Source: an uncultured Lachnospiraceae bacterium (lineage in GTDB: Bacteria; Bacillota; Clostridia; Lachnospirales; Lachnospiraceae). Taken from it: a stretch of 8,946 nt of DNA. The notes beneath the pieces are model-generated. The model did no database searches and had not been told where the DNA came from. It saw only the letters and a list, made by a program, of their open reading frames with translations. Shown here one piece after another: positions 1 through 5,360 of this stretch. Positions within the stretch are counted from its first letter, which is position 1. Every line of letters starts with the position of its first letter. A program made the translations under genes and the position numbers. The stretch is taken from positions 1 to 8,946 of the forward strand of contig CAJTOO010000057.1 in the NCBI GenBank assembly GCA_910577735.1. Reading direction: 5' to 3'.

Positions 1-6
1 TGAAGA

Positions 7-477
7 ATGAACGAGGCTATAAAAATCAAAAACTTAAAGAAAAGTTACGGGACCCACGTTGTACTGAATGGCTTAGATTTCTGTGTACAGCAGGGGGAGA
101 TTTTTGCCCTGCTTGGCGTAAATGGCGCGGGTAAAACGACGTCCCTGGAATGTATCGAGGGTCTAAGAAAATATGACAGTGGAACCATCGCTATAACCGG
201 CAAAGTGGGTATCCAACTGCAATCGTCTTCTTTGCCTGGGCATATAAAGCCGCTGGAGGCTGTTAAGCTTTTTGCGAAATGGAATAAAGCTTCGCTTGAC
301 CGTGCAATGCTTGACGTTCTTGGCATCCATGATTTTGCCCGGAAGCAGTATTACCAATTATCGACTGGTCAGAAGCGGAGGCTCCATCTGGCACTTGCCC
401 TGACATGAAATCCGGATATCCTTTTTCTTGATGAGCCAACCGCAGGGCTTGACGTTGAGGGGCTGCTGTCCTTCTAA
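7..477 (+). pseudogene. ABC transporter ATP-binding protein, 5' fragment with in-frame stop
   Basis: This is the N-terminal part of an ABC-2-type exporter ATPase, which would power the permease now at 5361. Walker A (GVNGAGKT) is at residues 37-44, Q-loop glutamines are near 70-72, and the signature LSTGQ is at 118-122. Codon 134 (406-408) is TGA, where relatives usually have Gly (a GGA to TGA change would do it). The same frame then reads NPDILFLDEPTAGLDVEG, which is Walker B and the D-loop, before family similarity stops near 462 and the frame closes at 475-477. The gene is therefore broken twice: by a nonsense codon before Walker B, and by loss of everything after the D-loop. Its last 58 or so codons lie at 5181-5357. 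The ATG at 7 starts the conserved domain; its ribosome binding site would lie mostly outside the window. Confidence 0.93.
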
Positions 478-542
478 AGATGTTGTCAAGGGGAAATGTA
501 AGATTGAGTTTTTACCTTTTACTTTTTTATTCCTTCAAAGGC

Positions 543-575
543 AACCGCCGCCACTCATATAGAGGGGCGGCGGTT
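543..575 (-). terminator. Hairpin 3' of hcp, possible terminator
   Basis: There is a perfect 10-bp GC-rich inverted repeat, aaccgccgcc at 543-552 and ggcggcggtt at 566-575, with a 13-base loop. It starts 10 bases past the hcp stop codon, where a terminator is expected. On the minus strand the stem is followed by only a short CCTTT and no clean U-run, so it may end transcription weakly or mainly protect the mRNA 3' end. The rest of the gap between 478 and 585 is T-rich with no gene visible. Confidence 0.45.
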
Positions 576-585
576 ATAATCAGCA

Positions 586-2187
586 TTATTTCAGCAGTAC
601 CTCCAAATCACTCTCCGGGGTTGTGATCGGGGCAATGTGATAATGCTCCGCCAGATACTGCAACACGTTGGGCGACAGGAACGCCGGAAGTGTAGGCCCC
701 AAGCGGATATTTTGGATTCCCAGGTGCAAAAGCGTCAGCAGGATACACACAGCCTTCTGCTCATACCAGGAGAGAACCATTGACAGCGGCAGATCGTTTA
801 CACCACATGCAAAAGCCTCTGCCAGGGCTACAGCCACCTGGATGGCACTGTATGCGTCATTGCACTGTCCCATATCCATCAGGCGGGGAAGTCCGGAAAC
901 GGTGCCAAGGTCCAGGTCATTGAACCGGTACTTGCCACAGGCAAGAGTAAGTACGATACTGTCAGGAGGTGTCTGCTTTACAAACTCAGTATAGTAGCTG
1001 CGTCCCGGCTTTGCTCCATCGCAGCCGCCAACCAGGAAGAAATGTTTGACCACTCCGCTTTTGACTGCTTTGACCACTTTGTCCGCAACGGACAAGACCG
1101 CGTGACGCCCAAAGCCGGTTGTGACGGTTCTTCCGCCATTGATACCAGTAAACTGCATGGCTGTGGGGTAGCCGCCCAGCTCCAAGGCTTTTTGGATTAC
1201 CGGCGAGAAGTCCTTTTCCGGCCCAATGTGGGCCAGCCCCGGATATGCGACGGCTTCCGTTGTAAATACCCGGTCCGCATAGCTTGTTTTCGGCGGCATG
1301 AGGCAGTTTGTTGTAAAAAGGACCGGAGCGGGGATAGAAGCAAATTCCTTTTGCTGATTCTGCCAGGCAGTGCCGAAATTCCCTTTGAGATGGGGGTACT
1401 TTTTTAGTTCCGGATAACCGTGAGCCGGGAGCATTTCACCGTGGGTATAAATGTTGATGCCCTTGTCCTTGGTCTGCTCCAAGAGTTGTTTCAAATCAAA
1501 GAGGTCATGACCGGAAATGATAATAAACGGTCCTTTCTCTACAGTCAAACTTACTTCTGTTGGAACGGGATTGCCATAGGTTTCCGTATTAGCCTTATCC
1601 AGCAGTTCCATACATTTCAGGTTAACCGCCCCGACTTCCAGGACAATAGGAAGAAGTTCATCCATCCCCCAGTCCTCCATACCGACAGCAAAGAGGGCCT
1701 TATAAAAAAAGCGGTCTACTTCCGGGTCCGTATAGCCCAGGACAGCAGCGTGATACGCATAGGCGGCCATACCCCGGATGCCAAACAGAATCAGCGACTT
1801 CAGAGAGCGAATATCCTCCCCAGCAGTCCACAGATGCTCCATGTCATAATCATCGTTCTTCCCGCAGGCTGAGGTACACTCATAGCAGAGAGGAACAATC
1901 TGCCGCTTTACCTCATCCACACGCCGGAGCAGAGCAGAAAGGGCCTCCTTGTCAAAATTCACATTCGTAATTGTCGCAAACAACCCTTCCCGCACAACCT
2001 GATTGGCGGCATGGCTAATCAGATGCCCATTTCCGTCTATGGTCCTTGCAAGGCCAATCAATTTCCCGGTAAGCTGATCCTGCATTTCAGCAATACCGGC
2101 CTGCTTGCCGCATACGCCAGAATTTCCAGTACAGCCTTTGCATCCCGCTGTCTGTTCACACTGGAAGCAAAACATTTTCTGTTCCAT
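586..2187 (-). CDS. hcp: Hybrid cluster protein (hydroxylamine / NO reductase), class I
   Basis: This is a full-length 533-residue hybrid cluster protein, a cytoplasmic iron-sulfur enzyme that reduces NO (and, in vitro, hydroxylamine) and protects against nitrosative stress. The N-terminal cysteines C7, C10, C19 and C26 (C-x2-C-x8-C-x6-C) match the 4Fe-4S pattern of anaerobe-type class I proteins; C16 is an additional cysteine. All ligands expected for the hybrid Fe-S-O cluster are present: H227 (SGHD), E250 (HGEM), C295 (TTNC), C389 (GGCDGA, the persulfide position), C417 (ACGKYR), C442 (GQCND) and E476, with K478 in WYEQKA. A strong AGGAGG ribosome binding site (plus-strand 2196-2201) lies 8 bases before the ATG. 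The gene is 18 bases downstream of the 4Fe-4S protein gene and clearly in the same operon. No lesion is visible, so it should be functional although its surroundings are decayed. Confidence 0.98.
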   Translation of the reverse strand: MEQKMFCFQCEQTAGCKGCTGNSGVCGKQAGIAEMQDQLTGKLIGLARTIDGNGHLISHAANQVVREGLFATITNVNFDKEALSALLRRVDEVKRQIVPLCYECTSACGKNDDYDMEHLWTAGEDIRSLKSLILFGIRGMAAYAYHAAVLGYTDPEVDRFFYKALFAVGMEDWGMDELLPIVLEVGAVNLKCMELLDKANTETYGNPVPTEVSLTVEKGPFIIISGHDLFDLKQLLEQTKDKGINIYTHGEMLPAHGYPELKKYPHLKGNFGTAWQNQQKEFASIPAPVLFTTNCLMPPKTSYADRVFTTEAVAYPGLAHIGPEKDFSPVIQKALELGGYPTAMQFTGINGGRTVTTGFGRHAVLSVADKVVKAVKSGVVKHFFLVGGCDGAKPGRSYYTEFVKQTPPDSIVLTLACGKYRFNDLDLGTVSGLPRLMDMGQCNDAYSAIQVAVALAEAFACGVNDLPLSMVLSWYEQKAVCILLTLLHLGIQNIRLGPTLPAFLSPNVLQYLAEHYHIAPITTPESDLEVLLK

Positions 2188-2205
2188 TACTGTTTCCTCC
2201 TATTA

Positions 2206-2898
2206 TTATTCTAAAATTCTTCCGTCCGTAGAAATAGTCACCACATTCCACGGAATGAACTTCCCGCTCTCCTGTAAGGCCTGTTTGACCGCGTTTTCGA
2301 TTCCGCCGCAACATGGAACTTCCATTCGTACTATGGTTACGCTCTTGATGTCATTTCCAGAAATGATTTGCGTCAGCTTTTCAGCATAGTCCCCCTCGTC
2401 CAGCTTGGGGCAGCCGATGAGCGTCACATGGCTACGGATAAACGCATCGTGGAAATTGCCATAGGCATAGGCGGTACAATCTGCAGCGATGAGTAGCTTG
2501 GCACCGTTAAGGTATGGGGCGTTCACCGGCACCAGCTTAATCTGTACTGGCCATTGGGTCAGCTGGCTGGCGGCAGGCGTCTGTGCGGCAGGGGCAACGC
2601 AAGGATCCCGGTGAATCGTCTTTGCATTTGTTCCGGGACAGCCGCAGGGCAGAGGCGCACTCTTCTGTTTAGCGGCCGTCACAGCCGCATGGTCATAGGC
2701 GGGCGCTTCCCGCGTCTCAAAGCTGATTGCCTCCGTGGGGCAGGCGGGCAGGCAGTCACCCAGACCATCGCAGTAGTCCTCACGAGTGAGCCTCGCCTTA
2801 CCGTCTACCATCTCAATAGCGCCCTCATGACAGGCGGCGGCACAGGCTCCGCATCCGTTACACTTTTCTTCATCGATATGAATTATTTTGCGAACCAT
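2206..2898 (-). CDS. 4Fe-4S ferredoxin-type protein, probable Hcp electron donor or partner
   Basis: A 230-residue protein of the ferredoxin-like family found beside hcp in anaerobes, probably supplying electrons to Hcp. The first cluster motif is complete: C13-x2-C16-x2-C19-x3-C23. The second motif reads C43-x5-C49-x3-C53-P; its second cysteine is replaced by Leu46, so this site has three of the usual four ligands. A linker carries a CGCPG motif. The C-terminal half (roughly 120-230) has a Rossmann-like look with further cysteines (ADC, GCPKLDEG, VPCCGG). I chose the ATG at 2898 because GGAAAGGA (plus-strand 2906-2913) lies 7 bases upstream; an in-frame TTG at 2919 would add 7 residues but overlaps that site. 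It is the first gene of the two-gene operon with hcp, with a leader of about 50 bases from the predicted start of transcription. Confidence 0.9.
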   Translation of the reverse strand: MVRKIIHIDEEKCNGCGACAAACHEGAIEMVDGKARLTREDYCDGLGDCLPACPTEAISFETREAPAYDHAAVTAAKQKSAPLPCGCPGTNAKTIHRDPCVAPAAQTPAASQLTQWPVQIKLVPVNAPYLNGAKLLIAADCTAYAYGNFHDAFIRSHVTLIGCPKLDEGDYAEKLTQIISGNDIKSVTIVRMEVPCCGGIENAVKQALQESGKFIPWNVVTISTDGRILE

Positions 2899-2939
2899 AA
2901 AATTTTCCTTTCCGGTCAACTGTATTCTTTAAATCCCTG

Positions 2940-2968
2940 TTGACATCTTGGAATCAGTATAGTATGAT
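2940..2968 (+). promoter_or_regulatory. Sigma-A promoter of the Crp/Fnr-type regulator
   Basis: TTGACA at 2940-2945 and TATGAT at 2963-2968 are separated by exactly 17 bases, a near-consensus housekeeping promoter reading toward the regulator gene at 3013. Transcription would start near 2975, giving a leader of about 38 bases that contains the palindrome at 2983-2998. It overlaps the -10 box of the divergent operon (2956-2961), so the two promoters should compete for polymerase. Confidence 0.7.
2956..2961 (-). promoter_or_regulatory. Predicted -10 box of the ferredoxin-hcp operon
   Basis: The minus strand reads TATACT here. No good -35 hexamer lies 16-18 bases upstream; instead the perfect palindrome at 2983-2998 occupies that region. 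With transcription starting 7 bases past the -10 box, near 2949, the palindrome centre (2990.5) falls at -41.5, the standard class II position for Crp/Fnr activators. A weak -35 plus this spacing suggests an activator-dependent promoter. This is inference from geometry; the start site has not been measured. Confidence 0.55.
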
Positions 2969-2982
2969 TTACGTGTTTTGTA

Positions 2983-2998
2983 TGTTGAAATTTCAACA
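2983..2998. promoter_or_regulatory. Crp/Fnr-type operator, perfect 16-bp palindrome
   Basis: The sequence tgttgaaatttcaaca is perfectly self-complementary. Written as TGTTG-N6-CAACA it has the half-site spacing of Crp/Fnr-family sites. It is the only such site seen in the 97-base gap between the ferredoxin start (2898) and the regulator start (3013), and the regulator is itself a Crp/Fnr protein. It sits at about -41.5 for the minus-strand operon and at about +9 to +24 for the plus-strand regulator promoter, ending 14 bases before the ATG and touching its ribosome binding site. The likely role is activation of the operon and repression of the regulator's own gene by a single bound dimer. Confidence 0.72.
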
Positions 2999-3012
2999 AA
3001 GGGAACAAATCT

Positions 3013-3687
3013 ATGGAAAAATATTTTGAAGTATTGTGCATGTGTCCGCTGTTTCGGGATATGGCGCATTGGGAACTGACTAAGGCTCTACGTTGCCTCA
3101 ACGCCAGGGTATCTTCCTTTGAAAAAGGAGAAGCCGTGATGAACGAGGGTGAACCAGCAAAATATGTGGGAATTGTCCTAACGGGCAGTTTTCAAATTGT
3201 ACGGACGGATTTCTTTGGTAATCGAAGCATGATTGCCAACCTTGTTCCTGGTGAATTATTTGGGGAATCCTTTGCTTGTGCAGGAGTGGAGGCAGTCCCG
3301 GTTTCTGTGCTGGCATCGGAGGCTGCGGAGGTTATGCTGATTGACTGTTTGAAAATTTGTCATTCATGCAGTAATGCTTGTCAATTCCATCAACAGATGA
3401 TTTATAATCTTCTTCAAATTGTTGCGGCAAAGAATTTGATGTTTCACCAAAAAATCGAGGTCACATCCAAGCGCACGACACATGAAAAGCTGATGGCGTA
3501 TCTGATGCTTCAAGCTAAACAATTTGGCAGTCTGGAATTTGAAATACCATATGATCGCCAGGAGTTGGCGGATTATCTGGAAGTAGAGCGCAGTGGTTTG
3601 TCGGCGGAAATCGGAAAACTGCGTCGGCAAGGGGTCATTGAAGCAGACCGCAGCAGATTCAAGATATACAAACCGTTTGATGTTTGA
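3013..3687 (+). CDS. Crp/Fnr-family regulator, HcpR-like
   Basis: A 224-residue transcription regulator. Residues about 10-115 form the cyclic-nucleotide-type sensor fold (GEPAKYVGIVLTGSF, then PGELFGES), followed by a dimer helix, and a winged helix-turn-helix at about 178-210 (DRQELADYLEVERSGLSAEI) ends the protein. Its divergent position next to hcp matches HcpR, the Crp/Fnr protein known to control hcp in clostridia and other anaerobes in response to nitrosative stress. It is cysteine-rich: C9, C11, C28, C89, and a cluster C112-x3-C116-x2-C119-x3-C123 at the start of the dimer helix. C119 and C123 lie in the CSNxC stretch I recall from clostridial relatives; C112 and C116 may be extra. 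Whether it binds haem, an Fe-S cluster or nothing cannot be told. AAAGGG (2998-3003) is the ribosome binding site, 9 bases before the ATG. Confidence 0.88.
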   Translation: MEKYFEVLCMCPLFRDMAHWELTKALRCLNARVSSFEKGEAVMNEGEPAKYVGIVLTGSFQIVRTDFFGNRSMIANLVPGELFGESFACAGVEAVPVSVLASEAAEVMLIDCLKICHSCSNACQFHQQMIYNLLQIVAAKNLMFHQKIEVTSKRTTHEKLMAYLMLQAKQFGSLEFEIPYDRQELADYLEVERSGLSAEIGKLRRQGVIEADRSRFKIYKPFDV

Positions 3688-3712
3688 GGCACGTAAACAT
3701 AGTGGTAGCAAG

Positions 3713-3746
3713 TAGCGGTAATCAGAAATCCCGTTTTATCAGAAAT
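3713..3746 (+). repeat. Left terminal inverted repeat
   Basis: This pairs with 4159-4192 with 4 mismatches in 34 bases. It contains two copies of the element's internal motif, an AATCAGAAAT form at 3720-3729 and TTTTATCAGAAAT at 3734-3746. Confidence 0.85.
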
Positions 3747-3788
3747 GCAGAGTGAAACCGTTGAAATACAAGGGAATTGCCGCAATAG

Positions 3789-3867
3789 ATTTCTGATAAA
3801 AAAGTGGCTATTGACTGACCGTGCCTTATAACTATAGGACTGGCAGGAATAAAAATTTCTGATAAAA
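3789..3867 (+). repeat. Left-arm motif pair ATTTCTGATAAAA
   Basis: Two identical 13-base copies at 3789-3801 and 3855-3867, starting 76 and 142 bases from the left end. They are oriented opposite to the partner copies in the right arm and are probably transposase binding sites. Confidence 0.75.
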
Positions 3868-4037
3868 TGTGTTCATAGTAATTCGGCTGCGGTCTGTTTT
3901 CAGAGTATCAATTCTAAAGGAGGATTGGTTACTTTGGCGCATTGTCATAGATTCATGCCATTTTCTGCACAGGAAATCAGTTTATCATAGCATGGAATAC
4001 TTGCTGCAGGTTTCCATATAAGCAATTTGCAGTTCAT

Positions 4038-4116
4038 TTTTATCGGAAATTTTCATGTGAGCGGAGTATGCTGTTCCGGTCCAAGATGTAGGTAAATCTA
4101 TATTTTTATCAGAAAC
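4038..4116 (+). repeat. Right-arm motif pair TTTTATCRGAAAY
   Basis: Copies at 4038-4050 (TTTTATCGGAAAT) and 4104-4116 (TTTTATCAGAAAC) finish 142 and 76 bases from the right end at 4192, an exact mirror image of the left-arm pair. Confidence 0.75.
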
Positions 4117-4158
4117 TTTTTCTGCTGTTGTCCAGTGTTTTCAATGCTTTCATAAATT

Positions 4159-4192
4159 ATTTCCGATAAAAATGGATTTCTGGTTACCGCTA
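4159..4192 (-). repeat. Right terminal inverted repeat
   Basis: Reverse complement of the left end (30 of 34 identical). It contains the motif copy ATTTCCGATAAAA at 4159-4171. Just inside both repeats a further shared block, TGAAANCNTTGAAA, continues the inverted similarity. Confidence 0.85.
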
Positions 4193-4195
4193 AAA

Positions 4196-4363
4196 TCAGA
4201 AATTTCCGATAACATGGGCAAGCAATGCGCCGGTATATACCCGGCACGTGCTTGTTGGTGGCTGACCGCCCCCAAACCCCCGTAAGGACCGGCGCAACTG
4301 CGCTGGTCCTTTTAAGCCGCCTACGGCGTCTGCTGTTACCCACAGTGGGAGAAAAATCATCAT
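4196..4363 (-). CDS. Small 55-residue ORF translationally coupled to the relaxase fragment
   Basis: The start codon overlaps the relaxase stop as ATGA (4363-4360), the usual sign of translational coupling. The product has a hydrophobic start (MMIFLPLWVTADAV), then LKGPAQLRRSLRGFGGG and QPPTSTCRVYTGALLAH. I recall short hypothetical proteins with this LKGPAQLRRSLRGFGGG stretch from clostridial integrative elements, but no function is known and it may not be a real protein. Its last codons (VIGNF, stop) lie in the outer part of the insertion element, so the original 3' end was probably replaced. The long hairpin at 4284-4311 falls inside the frame, so the sequence may be conserved as DNA or RNA structure instead. 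Confidence 0.35.
   Translation of the reverse strand: MMIFLPLWVTADAVGGLKGPAQLRRSLRGFGGGQPPTSTCRVYTGALLAHVIGNF
4284..4311 (+). terminator. Long hairpin, terminator-like on the plus strand
   Basis: AAGGACCGGCGCA (4284-4296) pairs with TGCGCTGGTCCTT (4299-4311) over 13 bp with a single G-T wobble and almost no loop. TTTT follows at 4310-4313 on the plus strand. It could stop transcription running into the convergent relaxase fragment, or be a DNA-level structure of the integrative element. No gene upstream on the plus strand clearly needs it. Confidence 0.35.
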
Positions 4364-5184
4364 CGCGCCCCCTGCTGGCGGTTGCGATTTTTCTCTTTTT
4401 CGGTCACGCCCAAAATACTCTCCACGTTGTTTTTGGCAGTGAGAAGTTCTATTATTTTTGCCTTGGCCTGCTTGTATTCTGGATACCGCTTTTTGTTCTC
4501 GGCATACAAGGTGGCATACTCCTGTTTCAGCGATTGTATGGACGGCAGTTTCTTCAAACCGAGGGAATCAAAATACCGCTTCGCCGCTTGACAGGCCGTG
4601 ATTTCACTGCTATGCTGTTCATAAAATTTCTCCCTTTTCCTGCCCGTCAATTTCCGGTACTGCGCGAAAATTTCCCGTGTTTTACCGTAAGCGCCGATGT
4701 GCTTTTGCAGTTCGGAAATGTCTTTCATTCTTGCGCTGGCAGCTTTCGACTGGTCAGCTAAATCGTTGAATTTTTGAACCGCCGCATCACAGGTTTTCTC
4801 CAATTCTCCAAAATCAGTCAGATCCTTTTCCTGCAAGTAGATGACTGTCTTTGCCATCTCTTTGAGGTTGAAGATTTTTGCCCACCGCTCGAATCCGGGA
4901 GAGTTGGCCTGCTGCATTTTTGCTTGAATGTCAATCAGCAAATTGGGCTTGGACCTCGCCGCCGCCTTTGCCCTTGGAGCGACAATCCGTTTACCGGAAA
5001 TGCGCTCCATAATCGCCGCTTCAGTGTAATCGTCACCGAGGGAATTACAGCGGACGAACCGTTTGCCGCTGGGGATTTTGAACGCAAGATGTTTGCCCCG
5101 CTTAACCTCCGCTCCCGCCGTTTTCATGGCAATGAGGAAACTGTCAAAATCCTTGCATCCTTGACCGAGGGCGGTGTCGATTAA
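4360..5184 (-). pseudogene. Relaxase/mobilization protein, C-terminal part only
   Basis: This is the C-terminal portion of a relaxase of clostridial integrative/conjugative elements, the enzyme that nicks DNA at oriT for transfer. The recognisable stretch begins IDTALGQGCKDFDSFL, just upstream of the internal ATG at 5127, and continues with GKHLAFK, VRCNSLGDDYTEAAI, a charged helical region and LLTAKNNVESILGV near the end. The open frame extends only to 5187 and similarity stops at about 5181-5184, where ABC ATPase sequence takes over on the other strand. The catalytic N-terminal domain with its tyrosine and histidine motifs is missing, so the protein cannot act as a nickase. An ATG-initiated product of 255 residues from 5127 is possible but would only be the tail. 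It runs convergent to the regulator and the insertion element. Confidence 0.85.
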
Positions 5185-5357
5185 ATATCACTATTCAAAC
5201 GGAAACCGGCACAGGGAAATATGAGTCTGACAATATCGGGGAAACTTTACTTACGCTGCTGGTGCAGTGCAGGGAAAAAGGGGAGACCATCTTAGATATC
5301 CAGATAGGCCGCGGTTCATTGGAGCAGCACTTTATGAAAATTGCAAAGGGGGTTTGA
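5181..5357 (+). pseudogene. ABC transporter ATP-binding protein, 3' fragment
   Basis: This frame has no start codon. It reads LNITIQTETGTGKYES, then NIGETLLTLL and GRGSLEQHFMKIAKGV, the typical C-terminal tail of ABC-2-type ATPases (the family ends in a SLEQHFxxIA-like motif). It stops at 5355-5357, three bases before the permease start, which is the normal gene order for this transporter pair. It is the natural continuation of the 5' fragment at 7-477, but the H-loop region and several tens of codons between D-loop and tail are absent from both pieces. The upstream junction is with the truncated relaxase at about 5181-5184. Confidence 0.82.
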
Positions 5358-5360
5358 AAA

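Larger units (their letters stand above)
3713..4192. mobile_element. 480-bp non-autonomous insertion element (MITE-like, possibly IS21-derived)
   Basis: This fills the gene-free stretch after the regulator. The ends, 3713-3746 and 4159-4192, are inverted repeats matching at 30 of 34 positions, starting TAGCGGTAA. Inside, copies of TTTTATCRGAAAT lie 21, 76 and 142 bases from each end, in mirror orientation. The middle carries a plausible promoter (TTGACT 3811-3816, TATAGG 3833-3838), a strong AAAGGAGG (3916-3923) and a TTG-started frame of only 18 codons (3934-3990). This looks like a mobile element that lost most of its transposase gene but kept its ends. Arrays of repeats at both ends are known from the IS21 family, but the family assignment is a guess. 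On the right, a further motif copy (4202-4212) and a terminal CA at 4213-4214 suggest the original end may lie at 4214; no matching extension exists on the left. No target duplication was found. Confidence 0.75.

Noticed and set aside
668..1872. Three long plus-strand ORFs (668-994, 1042-1407, 1420-1872) opposite hcp.
   Set aside because: They are antisense frames of hcp with no ribosome sites and no recognisable domains, while the hcp frame has every expected ligand residue.
2206..2919. The longer start (TTG at 2919) for the ferredoxin-type protein.
   Set aside because: It would place the GGAAAGGA ribosome site inside the gene. The ATG at 2898 has that site at the right distance and begins the conserved MVRKIIHID stretch.
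3713..4214. The repeated motifs as a CRISPR array or plasmid iterons.
   Set aside because: Spacing is uneven, the copies are in two orientations and mirror each other from the two ends, which fits a transposable element and not a CRISPR or an origin.
4098..4343. An 81-codon minus-strand ORF starting MGNSRRRRRL.
   Set aside because: It crosses the insertion element end in a frame with no ribosome site. The overlapping ATGA-coupled frame is the better candidate in this stretch.
4225..5184. Plus-strand ORFs 4225-4761 and 4774-5184.
   Set aside because: They are shadows of the relaxase tail on the opposite strand, which has the clear family similarity.
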